DNA from: Aporhodopirellula aestuarii
GTDB lineage: Bacteria > Planctomycetota > Planctomycetia > Pirellulales > Pirellulaceae
Assembly: GCF_023701485.1 (NCBI RefSeq)
Contig: NZ_JAMQBK010000013.1
Span: forward strand, 45,285-109,284
Reading direction: 5' to 3'
DNA: 64,000 nt
The notes below the pieces were generated by a model. The model was not told where the DNA came from and ran no database searches. It worked only from the letters and a program-made list of their open reading frames with translations. Shown piece by piece: positions 57,618 to 64,000 of this stretch; position 1 is the first letter of the stretch, and each line of letters begins with the position of its first letter. The translations under genes were made by a program, and so were the position numbers.

Positions 57618-60600
57618 TCATCGATTCACCACCGATCGCGTACCCACGGCAACTCGGGTTGATGTTTCGGGGCTGATCGCGAGTGCGAGCCACCCGTCAC
57701 GTAGTTCGAGCTGACTGATCGCGAGTCCAGACACGGCGGGATTCTCGATCAGTTTGGGGGTCGTTATCGGAATGCTTCGGCTCTCCGTTAAAATCTTGTT
57801 GAACACCGCCCGGATGGGAATCCGCTGTCGCATCGACATTCCCGGGCCGCTGATGCTGAGGTGCCCATCTCGCACCAAACGTGCGTCGAGTCCATCGATT
57901 TCGGGACGGTAAGCGGCACGCACGATGAAGCGACGCAGCGACGGGCCCTCTCCCTGTGAAAGGCTGACCACCCGGAGCGTGAGCCACAATTTGCCGTTGT
58001 CGATTTCAATCGTCACCGGGCGCGTCGGGGCAAATTCGATCATCGCCTCGGTAGGCACGTCGCTGGGCAACGGCGGTGCTTCGCGGCCGAACAGTTCCAT
58101 CGTTTGGGTGTAGAACTGTTCGATGGTTTTGGATTGGCCCGTGGGCATCAATCGTTCCATCGTATTATTGAGCGCCGATTGATGAATCTGCAGACTCATC
58201 CAACTGTCGCTCCAGGCGCGTGGCCGTGGCGTGTTGGAAGCGAGTTGCCAATCACCGGCCAAACGGTATCGTGCGACGAGTCGAGTGGGCGTCGTTTGCA
58301 AATCGATCACTTTGGGATCGAGATTGAGACGGGCCAGCGGGCCGAACACGAATTCGTCGAGCTTCGTTTCCGCGACACGACTTTTTTCCGTCAGCTCGGT
58401 TTGCAGTTCCGTGCTGACTTGTTGGCGGATTTGCGATTCGCTGACACGTTCGGCGATCGGGAGTGCTTCTTGAAAACGGCTCTCCGCGATTCCTCGCACG
58501 AGTGAACCGAGCAGGGGCCAGCCGTCGTAGCGACTGCGGATCCCGCTCAAACGCTGCGAGCCGCTGACGTCGACGTGTGTTTCGCCGATCTGATACCCGC
58601 CGGGGCGAATGATTAAGGGCGTGGTTGCGCGGAAAACGTTGTGTCCGTTGCTGAGCACGGTGACGCCGGAGCGACCGCTTTGGCTGCGAGTGTCAACGTT
58701 GCCGTCGGCGGCGACAGCGAGACTCCACGAGCCCCGCGCGGGTCGCAGTTGCAAGCTCAGTTGGGAGTTCACCGTGCTCGTGCCTCGGACTTGGTTGCCC
58801 AGCAACGTCGTGTGAATCGGTTCGGTCCGCGGTTCCACGGGGGGCAGCAGGCGATCGATCAGATCGACCGAGATGGCCGTTCGCACATTGGCGTTGCGGT
58901 ATGTCACGTCGATCGCTTTGGCGACGCGAGCGGCGTCGAGCTCTTTCGAAAATCGCAGTGACTGGAACGCTTCACTGACCTTAATCGCAGCGAGGTCGAT
59001 CGAGTCGGTTTCACCTCGTTCGATATCGGTGAGCAGGCGAGCGTAGTCGATCGGTTGAGCGGTCCAGGTTTGCATCAGTGACGCCAGAGCGTGAATCGAA
59101 TCACGTTGCAGCCACTCGCGGTGCTCGCCGTCTAGCGAGTGATGGTCTAAACGGGACAGGAATCGTTGTGCCAACAAGGAGCGGGCGTCGGCATCGTCGC
59201 TGTCCGCAGCGACCTCAATTTCGTCGAGCAGCAAGAACGTGTTCCAGCCGGCGACATCCCCCGTTTCACTGAGCTCTCGGCGCAGTCGTGTGACGGCGGA
59301 GTTGATGTGGTCACCAATCTCGGGTGCTTCATTGTGAAAGTGAACGAGCGAGTATCCGTTGGCATTGGTGAAGAGGCGTTCGCCGGGGACCGACGTGACG
59401 ACTGGGTTTTGGGCCACTGGGTTTTGGGCGACAGAATTTTGGGCTACTGGGGGTTGCTCGGACGTGTTTGCGTCTGTTGATTGGCGTGCCAATTGCCAGA
59501 TCGGTCCCCAAACCGCGGCGCGGCGCGAGAGGGCGTGGGAGGCTCTCAACCATCGCACTTGCTGGTCGCGTGCCGGCACTCGTTCGGCTAACTGCAATCC
59601 AGCTTCGGACAACGACGCGAGTTTGCGAATCAATTTTCCGCTGCGGGTGTCGCCGATTCGCGGCAGGGATCGCAACTCGTCGAGTGTGCTCTCGACTTGG
59701 TTCGCCCAACGGCCCATGACCACGGCGGTCGCTTGACGTTGCAGCGCCGTGGTCGTTTCGTCGGCGTCGAATTGGCGATTCCCGTCGGCTACCAATTCAC
59801 GAACCGTCTCGCTGCTCGGCTTGTCGAACGACGTCAACGTCGCGATCCCGTTGTGTCGATTGAGCATGCGGAGCATGTCGGCATCCGACGCGATCAACGC
59901 GAGGTCTTGGCACAGCTGTTTGGGCTGGGGCCAGGTGACCGGGTTTCCGGCGAGCGTGGCGGGACGTAGGTTCGCCGATGCCGAACGGGTGTCGCTCGCC
60001 GTTCGCGTTTGAACGCAATGCGGCTCACGGCTCGGTTTAGCGAGAAACTCGACGTTTCTCGGGATCAACGTTTGCGACCGCTCGTCAGCACTTTCGCCCG
60101 GGGTGTCGTTTGCACTGGACTTCCAACCTGCGACCGAATTGATGCCGGCCGAGAACGTACTCCGGGTGGCGGCATAGGGATCTTCCACTCCAGGGCTGAG
60201 AATGGATGGGACGGTCGAACCGGCCGTGGGGTCGGCCTTCGATGGCATGGGCGTTGCCAATCCCGAGTATCCCGCGAGCTCCGCCACCGGGTCGAGTACC
60301 GGTGCCAACAACGTTCGAGCGATCACCTGGTTGCTCGCTTCCAGGTCCGCTGGCACTGACGAGTTTCCCTGCTCGCCATTCAAATTCCTCGCCTGGGTGG
60401 CCATTGTGTCGCCTGCCAGGTTTCCTGCCAAACGTTGCGGCATCGCAAGCCCACGCTTGCCCCGATCGGGCCGGTGGGCTGGGGCAACGTCTTGCAACGA
60501 TCTCGCCATCTTGTCGCCGCCGAACTGGTCGGACAGCAGATTCTCGTGGTGCCGAGAGGTGCTGTCCGATTGCTCGCTCGGGCTCAACAGTTGATGGGCG

Positions 60601-60764
60601 ATGCGTACCACACGTGCCAAAGTTGACGAATCGATCGTGATGGAATGCGATCGAGAAGAATGCGGTTGAGCTTCCCAGCATAGGGGCAATGTTGTGGCGG
60701 CAACGATTGCTGTTGAGCAAATCGCTGGCCACAAAATCAGTGCTCGTTTGACGTCCTTGTTCAT
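57618..60764 (-). CDS. Very large exported protein of unknown function
   Basis: A 1048-residue protein that I do not recognise. The ATG at 60764 (MNKDVKRALILWPAICSTAI) gives a signal peptide or anchor; the open frame continues to 60875 with a poly-Pro stretch that looks non-coding, though a longer start is possible. The N-terminal 300 residues are low complexity (Ser/Ala/Pro). The middle is helical (about 340-600), and a short triple VAQN repeat (VAQNSVAQNPVAQNPVV) follows near residue 445. The C-terminal 450 residues are beta-rich (VRGTSTVNSQLSLQLRPARG; YRLAGDWQLASNTPRPRAWS). No catalytic motif is seen. Confidence 0.7.
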   Translation of the reverse strand: MNKDVKRALILWPAICSTAIVAATTLPLCWEAQPHSSRSHSITIDSSTLARVVRIAHQLLSPSEQSDSTSRHHENLLSDQFGGDKMARSLQDVAPAHRPDRGKRGLAMPQRLAGNLAGDTMATQARNLNGEQGNSSVPADLEASNQVIARTLLAPVLDPVAELAGYSGLATPMPSKADPTAGSTVPSILSPGVEDPYAATRSTFSAGINSVAGWKSSANDTPGESADERSQTLIPRNVEFLAKPSREPHCVQTRTASDTRSASANLRPATLAGNPVTWPQPKQLCQDLALIASDADMLRMLNRHNGIATLTSFDKPSSETVRELVADGNRQFDADETTTALQRQATAVVMGRWANQVESTLDELRSLPRIGDTRSGKLIRKLASLSEAGLQLAERVPARDQQVRWLRASHALSRRAAVWGPIWQLARQSTDANTSEQPPVAQNSVAQNPVAQNPVVTSVPGERLFTNANGYSLVHFHNEAPEIGDHINSAVTRLRRELSETGDVAGWNTFLLLDEIEVAADSDDADARSLLAQRFLSRLDHHSLDGEHREWLQRDSIHALASLMQTWTAQPIDYARLLTDIERGETDSIDLAAIKVSEAFQSLRFSKELDAARVAKAIDVTYRNANVRTAISVDLIDRLLPPVEPRTEPIHTTLLGNQVRGTSTVNSQLSLQLRPARGSWSLAVAADGNVDTRSQSGRSGVTVLSNGHNVFRATTPLIIRPGGYQIGETHVDVSGSQRLSGIRSRYDGWPLLGSLVRGIAESRFQEALPIAERVSESQIRQQVSTELQTELTEKSRVAETKLDEFVFGPLARLNLDPKVIDLQTTPTRLVARYRLAGDWQLASNTPRPRAWSDSWMSLQIHQSALNNTMERLMPTGQSKTIEQFYTQTMELFGREAPPLPSDVPTEAMIEFAPTRPVTIEIDNGKLWLTLRVVSLSQGEGPSLRRFIVRAAYRPEIDGLDARLVRDGHLSISGPGMSMRQRIPIRAVFNKILTESRSIPITTPKLIENPAVSGLAISQLELRDGWLALAISPETSTRVAVGTRSVVNR

Positions 60765-61174
60765 CGTACCAATGCCCGTGGGAGCATCCATTGCAACAGG
60801 GGGAGGAGGAGGAGCGGGGCCGTTACGTCTTGCTTCGTCGGTGCAATCATTGCTCGAAGCAAAACACAACTTCATCGAGACTTGAGAAGCCGGCGTTGGA
60901 CTTGCCGTAGCTTCACTGATCCCGAAAGACGACGTGCTCCTTCAACTTTGACTCGTCGTCATGGCAGGTATCGTCGGTGCACGGCCGGGCAAATCAGATT
61001 GGATTGCCGCGCCCGCTCATCGCGAACGAACGACGGATCGGGAACGACGCGAAGAACAGTTGCAAACGGTGAAGGCGGACGCACGTGAAGAACGCGCACA
61101 TGCGGATCAGGTAGAACCCCTCTGGGCGTGTGCACGTGAAACATTGTGAAACCGAGAGTTGGGAGATGAGATGC
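60765..61174. promoter_or_regulatory. Intergenic region with parS-like half sites
   Basis: No gene is supported here. At 61128-61143, gtgtgcacgtgaaaca matches the canonical 16-base parS (tgtttcacgtgaaaca) at 12 of 16 positions, with the right 11 bases perfect. A second gtgaaac follows at 61146-61152, and cacgtgaa also occurs at 61082-61089. Given parB 0.5 kb away, these may be degenerate ParB-binding sites. Confidence 0.4.
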
Positions 61175-61307
61175 GAGTTGGGAGTTGGGAGTTGGGAGAA
61201 CTGAGAACTGAGAACTGAGAACTGAGAACTGAGAACTGAGAACTGAGAACTGAGAACTGAAAACTGAAAACTGAAAACTGAAAACTGAAAACTGCGGACT
61301 GCGGGCT
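61175..61307. repeat. 19-unit heptanucleotide tandem array
   Basis: Nineteen consecutive 7-base units without interruption: GAGTTGG x3 (61175-61195), GAGAACT x9 (61196-61258), GAAAACT x5 (61259-61293), then GCGGACT and GCGGGCT (61294-61307). The sharp changes between homogeneous blocks look like successive expansion of variant units. It does not lie in a supported coding frame. Confidence 0.95.
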
Positions 61308-61677
61308 GAAGTTGGGGCAGGGCGGTGGGCATGCTGAGCTTGTCGTTCGTCGTGCCGGGGGAAGCGCATTGAGTAGCCGTCGGCGTGAGATGCTGGTTGC
61401 GGACGCGTGATAAAAATCTGGGGCCCGGTAGAAGCAGCATCACGGGGGGGGCGAACGCGGTCGCGGCTTGCAATCGGTCCTGTGGCGTGCGCCGGTTGCG
61501 GCCGCCCACACCCGAGAATTTGGGATGCTGGCTGATGCCGTTTGTGGCCAAAGAAGGGCAGGGGAATTTCGCGTCCTGCTTGGTCTCGACCCTCGCGGCC
61601 TGCGGTGCAGGTCGGAGGGGAGAAAGATTGTTGGCCCGCGTCCGGTAGAAAGACGTGACGCGGACGTTTGGCCGAGC
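61308..61677. other. Intergenic region downstream of parB
   Basis: A 370-base stretch between the heptamer array and the parB stop, GC-rich with short open frames only. No structure or gene is convincing. Confidence 0.4.
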
Positions 61678-62760
61678 TTAGCCGGCGACCCGCAATTGAG
61701 GACGCGTGGCCGAGCCGAGGAGTTCACGCAGACGCTCGAACTCTTCGGCGTCGTTGAAGTGGATCGTGATCTTGCCGCGACTACGTGCCGACGCTTTGAT
61801 CTCCACCTTCGTTCCGAAGACCATCCGCATCTCTTGTTGCATCGCTTCGATATGCGGCGGTACGGGTTTGCGTTTTTGACGAGACTTGTTCGTCACTTTG
61901 AGTCCGGTCTCGGAATCTTCTTCGGCACGTAACAAATCACCGACTGCGTTCTCGGTCATGCGAACACTCCAGTTCTCGGATACGATCTTGGTGGCCATTT
62001 GCATTTGAACTTCTTCTTCGCCGATCGGTAGCAACGCCCGAGCGTGGCCGGCGCTGAGTTCGCCAGCGGTCAGCATGTCTAGAATTGACTGAGGCAATTC
62101 GAGCAATCGCATCAGGTTCGCGATCGTGCTTCGGTCGATGCTCAGGCGACGAGCGAGGTCGTCTTGTTTGCATTGGTGCTCGTCGATGTAGCGTTTGAAC
62201 GACATCGCTTTTTCGATCGGGTTGAGGTCCTTGCGTTGCAAGTTCTCGATGATGGCCAGTTCGGCGACCAAGCGATCGTCGGCTTCGCGGACTTCGGCGC
62301 GGATGGTTTTAAGACCCGCGTGGATGGTCGCTCGCAATCGACGCTCACCACTGATGAGCTGGTATTTGCCGTCAACGATCCGGACGAGTACCGGTTGCAA
62401 TTGTTGATGGTTCTTGATGCTCTCGGCGAGCGAAGCGATTTCGTCTGGATTGAATTCGCGACGCGGTTGGAACGGGTTGGCGCCGATCTGATCGATCGGA
62501 AGCTCGAGCGTTTGCACCGAAGACTGGTTCCCGTTTTCGGTCGCGTTGCCTTCGCTTTTGGCTTGGGACGTTCCTCGCTTACCTTCCGGAGCAAAGGTGC
62601 TGCCCTCATCGATTGGCATGCCGTCCTCATCCATCGGCGTGCCGAGCAGCGCGGCGAGTCCTTTCCCGAGGCGTCGATCTTTTCCGCTGCCGGCGCGTGG
62701 TGCACCCCCGCCGCGTTGAGATGAGCCGGACGAATTCCCTTGAGTCGTTGCACTAGTCAC
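61678..62760 (-). CDS. parB: Chromosome partitioning protein ParB
   Basis: A 360-residue ParB/Spo0J-type centromere-binding protein. The open frame runs to 62913, but the likely start is the GTG at 62760 (VTSATTQGNSS), which overlaps the parA stop by 8 bases; upstream sequence is antiparallel to parA coding. Residues about 25-45 carry the ParA-interacting motif RRLGKGLAALLG. The CTP/ParB-N domain has LPIDQIGANPFQPRREFNPD, LISGERRLRATIHAG (GERR box) and AIIENLQRKDLNPIEKAMSF. The HTH region is CKQDDLARRLSIDRSTIANL. The insertion between the N-terminal motif and the domain is long and polar. Confidence 0.93.
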   Translation of the reverse strand: MTSATTQGNSSGSSQRGGGAPRAGSGKDRRLGKGLAALLGTPMDEDGMPIDEGSTFAPEGKRGTSQAKSEGNATENGNQSSVQTLELPIDQIGANPFQPRREFNPDEIASLAESIKNHQQLQPVLVRIVDGKYQLISGERRLRATIHAGLKTIRAEVREADDRLVAELAIIENLQRKDLNPIEKAMSFKRYIDEHQCKQDDLARRLSIDRSTIANLMRLLELPQSILDMLTAGELSAGHARALLPIGEEEVQMQMATKIVSENWSVRMTENAVGDLLRAEEDSETGLKVTNKSRQKRKPVPPHIEAMQQEMRMVFGTKVEIKASARSRGKITIHFNDAEEFERLRELLGSATRPQLRVAG

Positions 62761-63499
62761 GCTGCAGCACCTCCATGCACAGTTGAGTGTAAGCGAACGC
62801 ACCGCGACTGCGCGGGGCGTATTGAAAAACAGTCTGGCCGTGACTCGGGGCTTCGCACAGGGCGACATCTCGAGGCACGACATTTTCAAAAACAATGTCA
62901 CCGAAGAAGTCACGGACGTCTTCGTCGATTTCCCGAGTCAGTTCGAGTGACTCGTCATACATGGTTAACAGGATTCCGCCGAACGTGAGCCGTCCGTCGG
63001 TCGCCCCGATCACCTTCTTGATGGTTCCGATTAACTGCGCCACGCCGACCATTGCGAAGTACTCGCACTGAATCGGGATCAGCACCTCGGTGCTCGCCGT
63101 CAGTGCCGTTTCGGTCATCGCACCCGCGCTAGGCGGGCAATCGATGAGGACGTAGTCATAGTCGTCCATGACGCTGTCGAGATGGCCACGGAGTTTAGTC
63201 GTGGCGTGTTCGTCTGAGTTTGCCATCACGTCCGCATCCTGAAACCGGCGGCTGCCTGGCAGCAGGCTGAGGTTCGATGTCTCGGTGGTGATGACGGATT
63301 CGCTAAGCGGTGCGTCGCCAAGCAAAGCGTGCTTGGCCGCGGGTTCACTGCCGACCGCTCCGGTTGCATTGCATTGCGGATCGATGTCGATCAACAGCGT
63401 CCGGTTTCCAGCCAGGGCGAGAGCGGCAGAAAGGTTGACTGACGTCGTGGTCTTGCCGACGCCTCCTTTCTGGTTCACTACGCTGAAGATCCTAGCCAC
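62753..63499 (-). CDS. parA: Chromosome partitioning ATPase ParA
   Basis: A 248-residue ParA/Soj ATPase that drives origin segregation with ParB. The GTG at 63499 (VARIFSVVNQKGGVGKTTTS) has AGGAA 8 bases upstream and matches the usual ParA N-terminus, so I prefer it to the ATG at 63547. Deviant Walker A KGGVGKTT; Walker A' DIDPQCNATG; Walker B YDYVLIDCPPSAG; TALTASTEVLIPIQCEYFAM. No N-terminal HTH, so this is the small chromosomal type. It is followed, with 8-base overlap, by parB. Confidence 0.95.
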   Translation of the reverse strand: MARIFSVVNQKGGVGKTTTSVNLSAALALAGNRTLLIDIDPQCNATGAVGSEPAAKHALLGDAPLSESVITTETSNLSLLPGSRRFQDADVMANSDEHATTKLRGHLDSVMDDYDYVLIDCPPSAGAMTETALTASTEVLIPIQCEYFAMVGVAQLIGTIKKVIGATDGRLTFGGILLTMYDESLELTREIDEDVRDFFGDIVFENVVPRDVALCEAPSHGQTVFQYAPRSRGAFAYTQLCMEVLQRD

Positions 63500-63832
63500 G
63501 ATTGATGTTCCTGATCGTGTCCTTTCGGTTCGCGGGATCGCGAACATTCTCTTTCGGGCACGACCGGGAAACTAAGTGAAACAAGTGGTGGGAAACAAGA
63601 TCGGTTTCATAAGAAACAGGGGTTGACACGATCGCGTGTTTCTGGAGGCCGGTTCCCCGTGGAACGCGACGGGTTTTCGGCCCGCTGGAATTCCCTGTCG
63701 GACCATGAGGGGGCTGTACGAACTCTCTTTTGCGTTTCGCTGGATCCAGTATTTCGCGAATGGTTAGTCACGGCAGTGACGAGATCCAAAAGCCACGGAC
63801 GTGAGTCCGCGGTTTGGGAAAACAAAACAGGC
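63500..63832. promoter_or_regulatory. Upstream region of parAB with palindromes
   Basis: No gene is seen. ggtttcataagaaaca (63602-63617) matches parS at 12 of 16 positions; gttccccgtggaac (63652-63665) matches the 14-base core at 11 positions; gtgaaaca at 63576-63583 is a half site. These may be ParB or autoregulatory sites. A further hairpin ccacggac-gtga-gtccgcgg lies at 63793-63812 and shares its core with 19241-19262. Confidence 0.4.
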
Positions 63833-63921
63833 GTAGGCCGGACCAAGGAGCCTAAGCGACGCAGTTCCGGCACGATTGAGCAAGTGGATTCCGGAACTCG
63901 CAAAGCCTCGGTCCGGCCTAC
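63833..63921. repeat. Inverted-repeat element with gtaggccggacc ends
   Basis: The left end gtaggccggaccaagg (63833-63848) is inverted against cctcggtccggcctac (63906-63921). A second internal pair is gttccgg/ccggaac (63863-63869, 63890-63896). The right end is identical to that of the element at 11408-11547. The final 79 bases of the window hold nothing I can name. Confidence 0.8.
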
Positions 63922-64000
63922 AGTTCGCGGCAGTTGCGCCAGATGATTCCTGCATACCTGCGTCGCTCTCCACCGGTTGGCGGACAGTGCTCCCTTAAAA

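Noticed and set aside
61175..61307. Heptamer array considered as a CRISPR array
   Set aside because: The units are 7 bases with no spacers, and no cas genes are present.
61678..62913. Longer ParB frame starting at 62913
   Set aside because: The extra 51 residues lie opposite or out of frame with well-conserved parA coding; the GTG at 62760 overlapping the parA stop is more likely.

Overview
The window reads as chromosome of a marine planctomycete of the Rhodopirellula/Pirellulaceae type. The evidence is a dense set of secreted Cys-type sulfatases, many genes without a clear Shine-Dalgarno site, very large unrecognised secreted proteins, acidic DVDV-type repeat proteins, an ECF sigma factor paired with a VWA/YfbK protein, type III glutamine synthetase, and dispersed GC-rich palindromic intergenic repeats. 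This is inference from gene content; there is no rRNA in the window to confirm it.

Layout. 1-6.4 kb: the end of a DUF2254 membrane protein, a BON-MscS channel, a secreted GH5-like glycosidase, a small membrane-anchored protein and DNA polymerase IV. 6.5-11.4 kb: type III glutamine synthetase, then two acidic exported proteins; the first lies behind a well-formed sigma-54 type -24/-12 element. 11.5-15.5 kb: a SNF2-family helicase followed by a SWIM zinc-finger protein with a histone-H1-like lysine tail. 15.7-22 kb: an ECF sigma factor, a VWA protein with an anti-sigma-like N-terminus and a Met-rich segment, then a convergent exported Ala/Glu/Val-rich protein with 40-residue repeats. 22.5-26 kb: a CBM9-like protein, an S9 peptidase and a small AP2-like protein.

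26.1-53.2 kb is the standout region. A NarL-type response regulator and a histidine kinase with F5/8C-like extracytoplasmic domains lie divergent to a long same-strand run: a GH141-like beta-helix protein, a GH95 fucosidase, a sulfatase, a GH29 fucosidase, seven more sulfatases, a GHL15-like TIM-barrel protein translationally coupled to the last of these, and a ninth sulfatase. Three fucosidase-type families with nine sulfatases point to breakdown of a sulfated fucan (fucoidan-like) polysaccharide. Several genes overlap by 1-4 bases, so parts are clearly polycistronic. No SusC/SusD pair, transporter, formylglycine-generating enzyme or fucose catabolic gene is in the window. A 0.5-kb tandem cluster of palindromic repeats splits the run.

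53.2-64 kb returns to housekeeping: coaX and obgE (overlapping), gapA, a methyltransferase, a very large unrecognised exported protein, a 19-unit heptanucleotide repeat array, and parB/parA with degenerate parS-like sequences on both sides.

CDS starts were often moved inward from the longest open frame, using signal peptides, ribosome-binding sites and family N-termini. I recognised no tRNA, rRNA, CRISPR array or insertion sequence.
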